Made by a program: the position numbers and the translations under genes
Part shown: in pieces, positions 18,807-28,069 of the stretch
Position numbering within the stretch: the stretch's first letter is position 1
How the letters are laid out: each line of letters begins with the position of its first letter
Origin: JAWKWH01 sp963669415
GTDB taxonomy: Bacteria; Pseudomonadota; Alphaproteobacteria; Rhizobiales; Rhizobiaceae
Assembly: GCA_963669415.2 (NCBI GenBank)
Contig: CAXXPS010000001.1
Span: forward strand, 620,001-684,000
DNA length: 64,000 nt
Direction of reading: 5' to 3'
Notes under the pieces: model-generated
Seen by the model: the letters and a program-made list of their open reading frames with translations, nothing else
Database searches by the model: none
Told to the model about the DNA's origin: nothing

Positions 18807-19802
18807 ATGCATGGAAATCCGATGAAGATTCCGGTCGACGGCAAGGCGGCGATCGATGCCGCAATAAGAACCATCCGGACCGAACAGTCCGGCGTGGCGG
18901 CGCTCGCCGATGCATTGGACAACGGACTGTCCGAGCCGTTCGCCAGAGCAGTTGAAGTTATCTCAGCAATCGGCGGCCGGGTTATCGTTACCGGCGTCGG
19001 TAAAAGCGGTCACATCGGTTCGAAGATTGCCGCAACGCTGGCTTCCACGGGAACGCCTGCCTATTTCGTTCATTCCGCCGAGGCCAATCACGGCGATCTT
19101 GGTATGGTTGCGCGGGATGATGCGATCATCGCATTGTCATGGTCCGGGGAAACAGCCGAGCTTGACGGTATTGTCGCCTATGCAAACCGGTTTTCAATTC
19201 CGTTGATTGCAATCACATCGGGAGATAAATCCGCACTTGGACGAGCAGCTGACATTGTATTGGCACTGCCCCGCGTTGACGAAGCGTGCCCGCATGGATT
19301 GGCGCCGACAACATCGACATTGATGCAGTTGGTGATGGGTGATGCGCTGGCGGTGGCGCTGTTGGAAGCGCGCGGGTTTACAGCAGACCACTTCAAGACA
19401 TTTCACCCTGGCGGACGGTTGGGCGCCAATCTTACCCATGTCAGTGACATCATGCATACGGGTGATCGCATTCCCAAAGTGCCGCTTGGCACCAAGATGC
19501 CAGAAGCGGTGATGGAGCTGTCAAACAAACGCTTCGGTTGCGTATGTGTTACCGATGGTGACCGGCTCGCGGGAATTATCACGGACGGCGATCTGGCGCG
19601 GAACCTGAGCCGCAACATGGCGGATATCGCGGTCGACGATATCATGACCAGGGATCCGAAAACCGTTACTCGTCAAACGCTTGCGGGGGCTGCAGTGGCA
19701 ATTCTCAACGAGAACAACATCAGCGCATTGATTGTTGTTGAGGACGATATCCCGGTTGGAATTGTTCATTTCCACGATCTGTTGCGGCTTGGTGCTGCCT
19801 AA
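18807..19802 (+). CDS. kdsD: Arabinose-5-phosphate isomerase (KpsF/GutQ family)
   Basis: Interconverts ribulose-5-phosphate and arabinose-5-phosphate, the first committed step to Kdo for lipopolysaccharide. The N-terminal SIS domain carries GVGKSGHIGSKIAATL and AEANHGDLGMV; two CBS domains fill the C-terminal third (VSDIMHTG..., VDDIMTRDPKTV...). The protein is 331 residues from 18807, or 326 from the ATG at 18822. It ends 6 bases before the stop of the converging NfeD gene. Confidence 0.94.
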   Translation: MHGNPMKIPVDGKAAIDAAIRTIRTEQSGVAALADALDNGLSEPFARAVEVISAIGGRVIVTGVGKSGHIGSKIAATLASTGTPAYFVHSAEANHGDLGMVARDDAIIALSWSGETAELDGIVAYANRFSIPLIAITSGDKSALGRAADIVLALPRVDEACPHGLAPTTSTLMQLVMGDALAVALLEARGFTADHFKTFHPGGRLGANLTHVSDIMHTGDRIPKVPLGTKMPEAVMELSNKRFGCVCVTDGDRLAGIITDGDLARNLSRNMADIAVDDIMTRDPKTVTRQTLAGAAVAILNENNISALIVVEDDIPVGIVHFHDLLRLGAA

Positions 19803-19808
19803 CAGAGT

Positions 19809-20264
19809 TCAGACAGCCTCTACCGTCAATTTCATATCGGCTGCACCGGTCACCTTCACGCGCGTTCCCGCTTCAAGGTCCGGGCCGGATACGCTCCAGG
19901 TAGTGTCACCGATTTTGACCCGTCCCTGACCGTTGACGATTGCCTGCTCCAGCGTCGCCGTTTGGCCGATCATCTGTGCGCTGCGTTTGTTGAGCAGCGG
20001 CTCATCGGAAACCTCACCGCGCCGGGTCAGCGCTCGTCCGGCAAAGGCCGAGATCAGCGACAACGCCAGAAACACAAGCACCTGCACCTGCCAGGTCCAC
20101 ATCGCGGCGTCCCAGAGCGCAAGGGACAATGCGCCGACTATTACGGCTGCAATTCCGATCCAGATCAGGAAGAAACCAGGCACCAGCACCTCGGCGCCGA
20201 GCAATATGAGGCCGAGGACCATCCAGTTCCAGGGACCCAATTCAGTGACGAGTTGCTCAATCAT
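19809..20264 (-). CDS. NfeD-family membrane protein
   Basis: A 151-residue protein with two or three N-terminal membrane helices (WMVLGLILLGAEVLVPGFFLIWIGIAAVIVGALSLAL, VLVFLALSLISAFAG) and a C-terminal soluble OB-fold domain (GQTATLEQAIVNGQGRVKIGDTTWSV). Short NfeD proteins of this kind are partners of SPFH proteins in membrane microdomains. The ATG at 20264 is chosen because the 34 residues upstream in the open frame are basic and lack homology. It begins 19 bases after the SPFH gene, so they form an operon. Confidence 0.9.
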   Translation of the reverse strand: MIEQLVTELGPWNWMVLGLILLGAEVLVPGFFLIWIGIAAVIVGALSLALWDAAMWTWQVQVLVFLALSLISAFAGRALTRRGEVSDEPLLNKRSAQMIGQTATLEQAIVNGQGRVKIGDTTWSVSGPDLEAGTRVKVTGAADMKLTVEAV

Positions 20265-20283
20265 GATGACAATCCTCCCCAGT

Positions 20284-21243
20284 CTAGGAGCCTTCCGGTT
20301 GGACGGTTGGCGGCCGGTTCGACTGCGTCCTGTTGGAGATTGCACCACCATTGCCGCCTTCACCAAAGACCTCCTTGGCGATTGCGCCTATGCCGCCAAG
20401 CGAACCGATCAGCGAAGAGGCCTCCATCGGCATCAACACGATCTTCTGGTTCGGCGCGCTGCCAATCGTGGCCAGGGCTTCGGTGTATTTTTGGGCGACG
20501 AAGTAGTTGACCGCCTGGACATCGCCCGAGGCGATTGCCTCCGATACCATCACGGTGGCCTTGGCTTCGGCCTCAGCGAGCCGTTCACGGGCCTCAGCAT
20601 CAAGGAATGCAGCCTCTTTTCGGCCTTCTGCCTCGAGCACCTGCGCTCGTTTCAAACCTTCGGCTTCAAGGATCTCGGCGCGTTTTTCACGCTCGGCTTT
20701 CATCTGACGGGCCATGGAATCGACCAGGTCTTTCGGCGGATTGATGTCCTTGATCTCAACGCGGGTCATCTTGATGCCCCAGGGATTTGCCGCTTCGTCG
20801 ACCACATGCAAGAGGCGTTCATTGATCGCATCGCGGTTGGATAGCAATTCGTCGAGATCCATCGAACCCATCACGGTACGGATGTTGGTCATGGTTAAAT
20901 TGAGAATTGCGTTTTGCAGGCCGGAAACCTGGTAGGCGGCCTGTGCGGCATTCAACACCTGAAAGAACGCCACGCCATCGACTGCCACCGTCGCATTGTC
21001 CTTGGTAATGACCTCTTGGGTAGGGACGTCGAGTACCTGCTCCATCATGTTCATCTTGTGGCCGATGCGGTCAATGAACGGGACGATGATGTTGAGGCCC
21101 GGGTCCAGAGTTCGGGTGTATCGTCCAAATCGTTCGACAGTATAGTTATATCCTTGCGAGACTGTTCTGACGCCAGTCAGCAACAGAAGCAGAACAAGAA
21201 GAACCAGAACAACTACAACGATGTCAAATCCCGAAAAAGTCAT
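20284..21243 (-). CDS. SPFH/Band-7 (stomatin-like, QmcA type) protein
   Basis: A 319-residue inner-membrane protein with one N-terminal membrane helix (FDIVVVVLVLLVLLLLLTGV), a complete SPFH domain (RFGRYTRTLDPGLNIIVPFIDRIG, TKDNATVAVDGVAFFQV), and a long Ala/Glu-rich coiled coil (KAEREKRAEILEAEGLKRAQ). Such proteins oligomerise and act with FtsH or NfeD in membrane quality control. The ATG at 21243 is preferred to the upstream codon at 21285 because AAGGAG lies eight bases before it. It is the first gene of an operon with nfeD. Confidence 0.93.
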   Translation of the reverse strand: MTFSGFDIVVVVLVLLVLLLLLTGVRTVSQGYNYTVERFGRYTRTLDPGLNIIVPFIDRIGHKMNMMEQVLDVPTQEVITKDNATVAVDGVAFFQVLNAAQAAYQVSGLQNAILNLTMTNIRTVMGSMDLDELLSNRDAINERLLHVVDEAANPWGIKMTRVEIKDINPPKDLVDSMARQMKAEREKRAEILEAEGLKRAQVLEAEGRKEAAFLDAEARERLAEAEAKATVMVSEAIASGDVQAVNYFVAQKYTEALATIGSAPNQKIVLMPMEASSLIGSLGGIGAIAKEVFGEGGNGGAISNRTQSNRPPTVQPEGS

Positions 21244-21616
21244 TCCAATCTCCTTAATCTGTATTTCAAATGCTGTCTGCGCCACCGCTTTGGCCCCATT
21301 ACTTCTTGATATATAGGTATCTGGACTGTCAGTTACAAATTTTGCCTGTCAGGAAACCCTTTGCGACCACCAGCGGCATGCGAATCGGTTACCGCTTCAT
21401 GTGTTGTTTTGATCATCACTGAACACAGTGTTCAACCACCGAAACGGATGTGTTGTTTGCTGACCAGTTTCATGGTGTTCTCATGATCAAAGAACCTCCA
21501 TGTTTATAGGACGTTAACCAAAATTGCGGGATTGACAATCAATCCACAGACTTGCCTTCGTGTGAACGCATTTCAGCTTCAATAAGCGGCAATTAACTAT
21601 TAGGATCGATAGTCGG
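21244..21616. promoter_or_regulatory. Divergent SPFH / DUF882 spacer with palindromes
   Basis: No gene is seen in this 373-bp AT-richer spacer. It holds a perfect 13-bp palindrome GAACACAGTGTTC (21421-21433), inverted copies of TTGATCAT (21409-21416) and ATGATCAA (21483-21490), and a 9-bp direct repeat GTGTTGTTT (21401-21409 and 21450-21458). These may be operator sites for one or both flanking genes; this is inferred from position. Confidence 0.4.
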
Positions 21617-21685
21617 TTGCATAATCGTTGTATTCGGGACAATCGATCCGGTGGGGATCAAGGGACAGCCGGCAAGGCCTTCACA

Positions 21686-23497
21686 TTGACCAAACGAGTA
21701 ACCATCGCAAGCGAGTGGCGGACAGGCTTGTCTGCATGGCGCCGAATTGTGGCCTGCGGCTTGCTGGCGATCTTTGCGACTTTGACATTGGTGACCGCAG
21801 CCAGCGCGGAAACGCGAACGCTGAAACTCTTCTTTGTCCACACCCGGGAAAAAGCCGAAATCACCTATAAGAAGAATGGCCGCTACCTGAAAGGTGGACT
21901 GAACCAGATCAACCGGTTCCTCCGGGACTGGCGGCGCAATGAGCCGACCAAGATGGATCCCCGCCTGCTTGATCTCATCTGGGAAGTCTACAAGAAATCC
22001 GGTTCGCGCAAACATATCCACGTCATCTCGGCCTACCGGTCACCGGCAACCAACGCCATGCTGAGGAAGCGCGGGCGCGGTGTTGCCAAGAAAAGCCAGC
22101 ACATGCTCGGCAAGGCGATGGATTTCTATATTCCGGACGTGAAGTTGTCGAAAGTCCGGCGCATCGGTTTGCAAATGCAGACAGGTGGCGTCGGCTACTA
22201 TCCCCGCTCCGGTTCGCCGTTCGTACACATGGATGTCGGCAGCGTTCGACATTGGCCACGCATGAGCCGCAGAGAGCTTGTTGCGGTGTTCCCGAATGGC
22301 AAGACCCTTCATGTACCAAAGGACGGAAAGCCGCTACCCGGCTACAAGCAGGCATTGGCATCCTACAACAAGCGGCGCAAATCCGGCGGTGGTGTTGTTG
22401 TTGCAAGCGCCGAACCCAGAAAGCAGGAGAGGAACGAGCGCAACAATCGCAACAGCGGTGGCGGCGGAAATTTCCTGACTGCCTTCTTCAGTGGAGGTCA
22501 GGACGACGAAGAGGATCGCGTGCAGGCGGCAACAGAGCCGAAGCGCGTGAAAACGATTCCCGCTCCAGCGCCGCTTGAACAGCAACCACAAACGCCGGAA
22601 ATGATCATTGCGGCATTGCCGGCCCGCGACGTTCCGTTGCCTTTGTTTGCACCGCGGCCGAAAGCCGACATAGGCAATCCGGCTGAAGAGGCAGTAGAGG
22701 TTCCGGCGGAGGCCGATGCCGTAACGGTTGATGCTAATACGGTTGAGGTAGCCTTGGCGATTCCGAGGCCTACTCCGCGGCCGCAGGTGCCAACGGATGA
22801 CAGATTCAATGCCCGGCTGGCCGTTGCCGAAGATGCGGACATAAGCACAGGTACAGTGATCGCCTCGGCCGGCAAGAGCGGCATCGACGATGCGCTTGCA
22901 ATTATGCGTGGCATCCAACCCGATACGGGCAAGGGTGACCGTGTCATTGCCGTGCCGCTGCCTGAAAAACGTCCGCGGATTGAACCGAACAATCAGATCG
23001 TGCTTGCGGCGCTTCCAAACGAACGCTCTGTGCTTGATGCGGAACCAGCCCGATATGCTGTTCCAACGTTGGGCGAAAAGAAAGTTGTCGAGACGAACGA
23101 AGAACCACCCCAGACGGTGATAACCGGCGAGGCCGCAGCTGCATCTCCGCGTGAATTCATCCTGGCCAGCATTGAGCCGATCGACCCGCTCGAAGCGTTG
23201 AAAACCGGTGTTCGCACTACCGGTAAATCAAACAAGCCTGCTGTGGGAGACAAGAAGGCGAAGCGTCAGGTCATGATCGTACCATTGCCGGCAAATCTCT
23301 CCCGGCACACACTTTCGAAGACCCATATCGCTCGGGCTAGAGGGTATTCGAAGGCCCCGTCCTTCGTGTTTGATCTGGTCGGAACGTCGCCGAGCGAAGT
23401 CTACACAGACGGCTTCAGCAGGACTGCACGCATTGCCAACCCCTACCGGTTTACCGGCAAGGCGGTTGAATTCCTGTCGGTCGCCAAATTTAACTGA
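21686..23497 (+). CDS. DUF882 / M15-type exported murein peptidase
   Basis: A roughly 600-residue protein with an N-terminal signal helix (RRIVACGLLAIFATLTLVTAASA) and a DUF882 domain of the YcbK/MepK type over about 150 residues. The M15 zinc motifs are SQHMLGKAMDFYIP and the later FVHMDVG, so it probably cuts peptidoglycan peptide cross-links in the periplasm. The remaining 400 residues are Pro/Ala/Glu-rich and likely disordered, with a conserved-looking C-terminal patch. The start is unclear: a TTG at 21686 fits the signal peptide, but the frame is open to a TTG at 21617. Confidence 0.82.
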   Translation: MTKRVTIASEWRTGLSAWRRIVACGLLAIFATLTLVTAASAETRTLKLFFVHTREKAEITYKKNGRYLKGGLNQINRFLRDWRRNEPTKMDPRLLDLIWEVYKKSGSRKHIHVISAYRSPATNAMLRKRGRGVAKKSQHMLGKAMDFYIPDVKLSKVRRIGLQMQTGGVGYYPRSGSPFVHMDVGSVRHWPRMSRRELVAVFPNGKTLHVPKDGKPLPGYKQALASYNKRRKSGGGVVVASAEPRKQERNERNNRNSGGGGNFLTAFFSGGQDDEEDRVQAATEPKRVKTIPAPAPLEQQPQTPEMIIAALPARDVPLPLFAPRPKADIGNPAEEAVEVPAEADAVTVDANTVEVALAIPRPTPRPQVPTDDRFNARLAVAEDADISTGTVIASAGKSGIDDALAIMRGIQPDTGKGDRVIAVPLPEKRPRIEPNNQIVLAALPNERSVLDAEPARYAVPTLGEKKVVETNEEPPQTVITGEAAAASPREFILASIEPIDPLEALKTGVRTTGKSNKPAVGDKKAKRQVMIVPLPANLSRHTLSKTHIARARGYSKAPSFVFDLVGTSPSEVYTDGFSRTARIANPYRFTGKAVEFLSVAKFN

Positions 23498-23507
23498 ATT
23501 CAGACAA

Positions 23508-24149
23508 TCAGCCCGATTTGATGCTTGCCGCCTTGGCGGCAAGTGCTTCAATCTTGTCCCAAGCACCGGCCTGGACGAGATCTGGCGGCGTGATCCATGT
23601 TCCGCCGACGCAGACCACATTGGGAAGATTGAGGTAATTGGCAGCGTTGGAGGGCGTAATTCCTCCGGTCGGACAAAATCGAATGCCGGAAAGGGGTGAA
23701 GCAAGTGCGCTGAGAAACGCAATGCCACCCGACTGTTCGGCAGGAAAGAATTTCAGAACCGAGTAGCCTTCCTCATAGATCGACATGATCTCGCTTGGAG
23801 TAATCGCTCCGGGCAGCATCGGAACTTCACTTGAACGCGCTGCATCGAGCAGTTCCTGTGTTGTTCCGGGGCTGACAATAAACTTCGAACCGGCACTGTC
23901 GGCCTTTTCGTATTGTCTTTGTGTCAAAATCGTACCCGCACCGACAATGGCACCTTCCACCTCCTCGGCGACCAGCCGGATCGCGTCCAGTGCGTCTGGT
24001 GTGCGAAGGGTGATCTCGATTGCAGGAAGCCCCCCCGAGACGAGTGCTTGTGCGAGCGGTACTGCGTCTGCAAGCCGTTCAATTTTCAGCACCGGGATAA
24101 CCGGTTGCGCTTCCAAAATTGCCAGCAGCGCGTCTTTCTTTTGAGCCAT
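23508..24149 (-). CDS. eda: KDPG / KHG aldolase
   Basis: A 213-residue class I aldolase that splits 2-keto-3-deoxy-6-phosphogluconate to pyruvate and glyceraldehyde-3-phosphate in the Entner-Doudoroff pathway. Visible motifs are EITLRTPDAL, VGAGTIL, LPGAITPSEI, the Schiff-base Lys in VLKFFPAEQSGG and RFCPTGGI. Length is normal. edd and zwf are not adjacent. It converges with the DUF882 gene. Confidence 0.94.
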   Translation of the reverse strand: MAQKKDALLAILEAQPVIPVLKIERLADAVPLAQALVSGGLPAIEITLRTPDALDAIRLVAEEVEGAIVGAGTILTQRQYEKADSAGSKFIVSPGTTQELLDAARSSEVPMLPGAITPSEIMSIYEEGYSVLKFFPAEQSGGIAFLSALASPLSGIRFCPTGGITPSNAANYLNLPNVVCVGGTWITPPDLVQAGAWDKIEALAAKAASIKSG

Positions 24150-24225
24150 AACTGGTTCCGCATTTAGTGTTTGACCGTTGCGGGTTAACAGGCCGCACAG
24201 CTGCTGTCCACTTGGACCAATCGCC

Positions 24226-25128
24226 TCATCGCCTGCCCAACAATCCCGCCAACATTGCGTTCAGCCATTCCCAAAGTGAATTCCCACCCCTGGAGAAAGG
24301 CAAGCTGCGGCCCACCGCATCGAGCGTGTTTTCGTCAGATACACCCGTCGGTTCGAAATTATTGTTGCGTTGGAATTTCTTCAAAGCGGTTTCGGTTGCG
24401 GGCCCGAAGTCGCCATCGACTTTCAATGTATAGCCGATTGCCGACAGTTGTCGCTGCAAATCCGCAACCGCTTGACCCTTCGATCCCCTCCGCAGAGCTT
24501 TTTGACCGACATGGCCGCCGGCTTCGTACTGCATCTTGTCATAGCGCCTGTAGGCGGCCGCAATTCTCGTGTCATAGCGATATTTCCTGTAGGCGGGACC
24601 GTTGTACCCGCGTGCGAATTCGGCCCAATCTTGAACCCGGATTGCCTTTTCGAGACCTGCCTTGCGAATGTAACGCGCCATCAGGCGCACCTGTCCCGAC
24701 AGGCCGCTGCGGGCCTCTTCGACCAAATCGTCCACGGACCCATATCCCAACCAGGCCCAGTGGGCGCCCATCACCTGCCCGAGGCCCCAGGAAACAGATT
24801 CGTGTGCCGCGCGCCGGTCGATCTCCTCTGCCCGGTGCAGCAATGCCCAACGGCCAGCCTGGGTTCGCGGATTTGCAATTGCGCCGGCCTTCGGAGAAGC
24901 AAGCTTTTCGCGCCTGGCTCTCAAGCGTTTGTTGCCCGTCAGCCGGCGGTCAAAATAATGGCCTTCAAACCGGATCAACGGTTCCAGTCTGCCGTTCACA
25001 CGGGCAAAAGTTTTACCTCCGCTTTCGACGTGGCAAATGGCCAGCAGGGCGGCCGGTTCAAGTTCATATTCCCGAGCGATTTTCGTGATTTCTGCGACTA
25101 TTTCCGGAGATTTCATTTGCGCATCCAC
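24226..25128 (-). CDS. DUF3380 N-acetylmuramidase with C-terminal peptidoglycan-binding domain
   Basis: A 300-residue protein: N-terminal DUF3380 muramidase domain (about 15-185) with a likely catalytic Glu in LLAICHVESGGK, plus GRLEPLIRFEGHYF and SWGLGQVMGAHW, then a PG_binding_1 domain (KGQAVADLQRQLSAIGYTLKVDGDFG). The architecture is that of endolysins of Gram-negative phages and of chromosomal muramidases derived from them. There is no signal peptide and no holin or phage gene nearby, so export is unexplained. In-frame ATGs at 25128 and 25116 are both possible. Confidence 0.88.
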   Translation of the reverse strand: MDAQMKSPEIVAEITKIAREYELEPAALLAICHVESGGKTFARVNGRLEPLIRFEGHYFDRRLTGNKRLRARREKLASPKAGAIANPRTQAGRWALLHRAEEIDRRAAHESVSWGLGQVMGAHWAWLGYGSVDDLVEEARSGLSGQVRLMARYIRKAGLEKAIRVQDWAEFARGYNGPAYRKYRYDTRIAAAYRRYDKMQYEAGGHVGQKALRRGSKGQAVADLQRQLSAIGYTLKVDGDFGPATETALKKFQRNNNFEPTGVSDENTLDAVGRSLPFSRGGNSLWEWLNAMLAGLLGRR

Positions 25129-25260
25129 TGCTGTTCGGTGACGCGGTATTTTGCGGGCAAAACTGCCGGCGTGGACAAATCAGGCGCAAGGTGGGACCGG
25201 CTGCTCCATAATTCATTCTGTTATGCCATTGAAAATAAATGAGAAAAATCTGCCCATTGA

Positions 25261-26247
25261 TTGGCGGCCAGTCAGGCGATAGGCACTCGCCTGATGCAGT
25301 TATCCACGACCAAAACAGATTGCAGCGTTGTTGCGCTTTATCGCTTCTTCCCTGTCGGCGATCCTGACGGGTTGCGTGCGGCGTTGACCGAATTGTGTGA
25401 CCAAAACGGTATCAGGGGTACACTCATCATTGCAGGAGAGGGCATCAACGGCACCGTTGCCGGCGACCAGCGGGGAATTGATGCACTCGTCGCTTGTCTT
25501 GAGCAACTTGACGGTTTTTCCGGCGCCGAGATTAAATATTCAACCGCAGAAGAGATGCCATTCCGCCGGCTGAAAATCAGGATCAAGAAAGAGATCGTGA
25601 CGATGGGTGTGCCGGATGTCGATCCGTCGAGGGATCGCGGACACTATGTCGATGCCCGGGCATGGAACAATCTCATCTCCAACCCGGATACGCTGCTCAT
25701 CGACACGCGAAATGACTATGAGGCGGCAATCGGGACGTTTGAAGGCGCTGTTGATCCGCATACGGCGACATTCAGGGAGTTTCCGGCGTGGGTCAAGGAG
25801 AACCGGGCCCTGCTCGAAGGCCGCAAGGTGGCCATGTTCTGCACCGGTGGCATCCGCTGCGAGAAGGCTACCGCCTATGTCAAATCGCTCGGTATCGAGG
25901 ATGTGTTCCACCTCAAGGGCGGTATCCTGAAATATCTCGAGGATGTGGATGCCGGCGAGAGCCGATGGAATGGCGAGTGTTTTGTGTTCGACGAGCGGGT
26001 CGCCGTCGGACACGGGCTTGTTGAAGGTGATCTGACCCTGTGCCGCGCCTGCCGGCATCCGCTGAAGCCCGAGGAACGGAAATCTCCGGAATTTATCGAG
26101 GGCGTTTCCTGCCCGCACTGTCATGACAAGCGCAGTGATGCTGACCGGGAACGTTACGCGCAGCGGCAGCGCCAGGTCGACCGGGCATTGGCGCGGGGCG
26201 AGGCCCACCCGATCGGCCGCGTTCAGCTAAAACGGTCCGCCAGTTAG
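25261..26247 (+). CDS. trhO: tRNA uridine(34) hydroxylase / rhodanese-domain protein
   Basis: A TrhO/YceA family protein that hydroxylates U34 of some tRNAs. The N-terminal acylphosphatase-like part (VALYRFFPVGDPDGLRAAL) is followed by a rhodanese domain with the active-site loop MFCTGGIRCEKA, then a Cys-rich tail (LCRACRHPL ... VSCPHCHDK) that likely binds zinc. The ATG at 25294 gives 317 residues and begins at the usual place; the TTG at 25261 adds 11 unconserved residues. Confidence 0.92.
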   Translation: MAASQAIGTRLMQLSTTKTDCSVVALYRFFPVGDPDGLRAALTELCDQNGIRGTLIIAGEGINGTVAGDQRGIDALVACLEQLDGFSGAEIKYSTAEEMPFRRLKIRIKKEIVTMGVPDVDPSRDRGHYVDARAWNNLISNPDTLLIDTRNDYEAAIGTFEGAVDPHTATFREFPAWVKENRALLEGRKVAMFCTGGIRCEKATAYVKSLGIEDVFHLKGGILKYLEDVDAGESRWNGECFVFDERVAVGHGLVEGDLTLCRACRHPLKPEERKSPEFIEGVSCPHCHDKRSDADRERYAQRQRQVDRALARGEAHPIGRVQLKRSAS

Positions 26248-26398
26248 ACAAGCCGAAGTAATTTACCGCTGGTCTTCTTTTGTTATCTTTCTGCCATTGC
26301 AATTCGGTACCGGCACAACTACGTCCGAAACAACCAAACCCTGTGTATGAAGCATTCATATCGGGTTGCAGAACAAATTTCCCCAAGGGAGAGGCCCC

Positions 26399-27100
26399 AT
26401 GATTGATGCGAAAAAACTGCTCGATGAGCTATTGGGCTCGCGGGTTCCCGGAACTGAATCGACGGTGCGTGAAACCGCTGGCAAGGCCGGTCAGATGGCC
26501 AAGGACAACCCGTTGGCAACCGGCGCGATAGCTCTGGCATTGCTCGGAACGGGGCCTGGCCGCGCGATTACCGGCTCTGCCTTGAAAATCGGTGGTCTGG
26601 CAGCTGTGGCGGGTCTCGCCTACAAAGCCTACCAGAACTATCAGCAAGGCAATTCACCGTCCGGCGACGGCGAAATCCTCGACGGCGAAGTGCTGCCGCC
26701 GCCGGAAGATACCAGTTTTCACCCTTCGCACGCGCCTCAGGGCGAATCGGAGTTTGCGCTGACCTTGATACGCGGCATGGTTGCCGCTGCGCACGCTGAC
26801 GGTCATGTCGATGCTGAAGAGCGGGGCAGAATATCCGACCGGATCATGCTGAGCGGGCTTGACGACGAAACCGGCTCATTTCTTAGGAACGAACTGCAAA
26901 ATCCGATCGATATCGGCGATCTGGCCGCAGCGGCGCAGACCGATGCGCAGCGGGTGGAGCTTTACACCGCATCCAGACTGGCGGTTGACGCCGACAACCG
27001 GGCTGAGCGCGGTTATCTCAACATGCTGGCCGGCCGGCTCAAATTGCCCGACGCGCTTGTCGATCACATTGAGGCAACGGTCGCATCTGCAAATAGATAA
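26399..27100 (+). CDS. DUF533 / TerB-like inner membrane protein
   Basis: A 233-residue protein. The N-terminal half has Gly/Ala-rich hydrophobic segments (ATGAIALALLGTGPGRAITGSALKIGGLAAVAGLAY), and the C-terminal half is a TerB-like helical domain (LIRGMVAAAHADGHVDAEERGRI ... LNMLAGRLKLPDALVDHIEATV) with an acidic loop. This matches the YebE/DUF533 family, whose role is unknown. The ATG at 26399 follows AAGGGAGAG. It stands alone and converges with the Kazal-domain gene. Confidence 0.88.
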   Translation: MIDAKKLLDELLGSRVPGTESTVRETAGKAGQMAKDNPLATGAIALALLGTGPGRAITGSALKIGGLAAVAGLAYKAYQNYQQGNSPSGDGEILDGEVLPPPEDTSFHPSHAPQGESEFALTLIRGMVAAAHADGHVDAEERGRISDRIMLSGLDDETGSFLRNELQNPIDIGDLAAAAQTDAQRVELYTASRLAVDADNRAERGYLNMLAGRLKLPDALVDHIEATVASANR

Positions 27101-27117
27101 CCAGGATCGAAACTGGC

Positions 27118-27456
27118 TCAGTCTGAGCCGCACTCGCCATCGTGCAGTACAGCGACGCCATGGGTGTTGGCGGTGCATCGATTGCCGTAGGTTTTGCCAT
27201 CGCAACCGCAAACCGGTCGATAATCCCTGGTACAAAAGTCAGGCTTGGGCCTGCACGTGCCGAGGAAATCGCCGGCTCCGCAGATTGCGCCTTCCGGATA
27301 GTCGCACCATTCGTTCTCGGTACAGGCAATTCCAGCGATACCGCCGCACACCGGTACATTGATGGTCTGGCCGTCGATCGTGAGTTCTGCAGCAAATGCG
27401 ATCACGGCCGCTGAGGTGAAAGCAATTAGCAAGGGGAATGACAGGAGCGGTCGCAT
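27118..27456 (-). CDS. Secreted Kazal-type protease inhibitor domain protein
   Basis: A 112-residue exported protein. A signal peptide (LLSFPLLIAFTSAAVIAFAA) precedes a cysteine-rich body. The last 45 residues are a Kazal domain: FCTRDYRPVCGCDGKTYGNRCTA with the typical Cys spacing and the CGCDGKTYGN core. A shorter Cys pair region (ACTENEWCDYPEGAICG) lies before it. Kazal domains inhibit serine proteases in animals; in bacteria the targets are mostly unknown. The stop is 17 bases from the end of the converging DUF533 gene. Confidence 0.87.
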   Translation of the reverse strand: MRPLLSFPLLIAFTSAAVIAFAAELTIDGQTINVPVCGGIAGIACTENEWCDYPEGAICGAGDFLGTCRPKPDFCTRDYRPVCGCDGKTYGNRCTANTHGVAVLHDGECGSD

Positions 27457-27542
27457 GGGGCGATTGTATCACTGCGCGCTCAAATGAGGAATGCCGCCAA
27501 TCGGCTTTGGTGCTCGGATGTCTTCTCGTTTGGCAAATAACA

Positions 27543-27568
27543 AACGGCGCCTCACAAGAGGCGCCGTT
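27543..27568 (-). terminator. Hairpin terminator after hsp20
   Basis: An 11-bp perfect stem (27543-27553 with 27558-27568) with a 4-nt loop lies 28 bases past the hsp20 stop. On the minus strand it is followed by a moderately T-rich run (TGTTATTTG). Confidence 0.75.
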
Positions 27569-27595
27569 GTCGTGTCTTGGAGGTCAGTTTTGGTG

Positions 27596-28069
27596 TCAGG
27601 CGGCTTTCGCCTCGATCTGCTTGCCCCGTTTGGCCTTTGAAGCGCTGATCGCGATGCGGCGCGGTTTCAACTCCTCGGGCACTTCGCGGACAAGGTCGAT
27701 GTGAAGCAGGCCGTGTTTCAGTTCGGCACCGCTGACTTCAACGTGATCGGCCAACTGGAAGCGGCGTTCGAACGTACGGCCGGCAATGCCGCGATACAGA
27801 AGCTCGGCGCCTTCGCCGTCTTTCTGATCAGCTTTCTCGCCCTTGACCGTCAGCACATTGCGGTGGGCCTCGAGCTCAAGCTCATCCTCACCGAAGCCGG
27901 CAACGGCCATGGTGATGCGGTAGGCGTCTTCACCGGTTCTTTCAATGTTGTAAGGGGGATAGCTTTGTGCGCTCTCGGGCTGACCCATCGAGTCAAGCAT
28001 CGAAAACAGGCGGTCAAAGCCGACGGTCGAGCGGTAGAATGGGGAAAAATCAACGTGACGCATTTTCAT
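27596..28069 (-). CDS. Small heat-shock protein (Hsp20 / IbpA type)
   Basis: A 157-residue alpha-crystallin-type chaperone that holds unfolding proteins in the cytoplasm. It has the class A proteobacterial N-terminus (FSPFYRSTVGFDRLFSMLD), an alpha-crystallin domain over about residues 38-130 (YRITMAVAGFGEDELELEAHRNVLTVKG, RTFERRFQLADHVEV, LKHGLLHIDLVREVPE) and a C-terminal tail rich in Lys and Ala. Length is typical of rhizobial sHSPs. Its leader carries a ROSE-like thermometer. AGGAG lies three bases before the ATG. Confidence 0.95.
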   Translation of the reverse strand: MKMRHVDFSPFYRSTVGFDRLFSMLDSMGQPESAQSYPPYNIERTGEDAYRITMAVAGFGEDELELEAHRNVLTVKGEKADQKDGEGAELLYRGIAGRTFERRFQLADHVEVSGAELKHGLLHIDLVREVPEELKPRRIAISASKAKRGKQIEAKAA

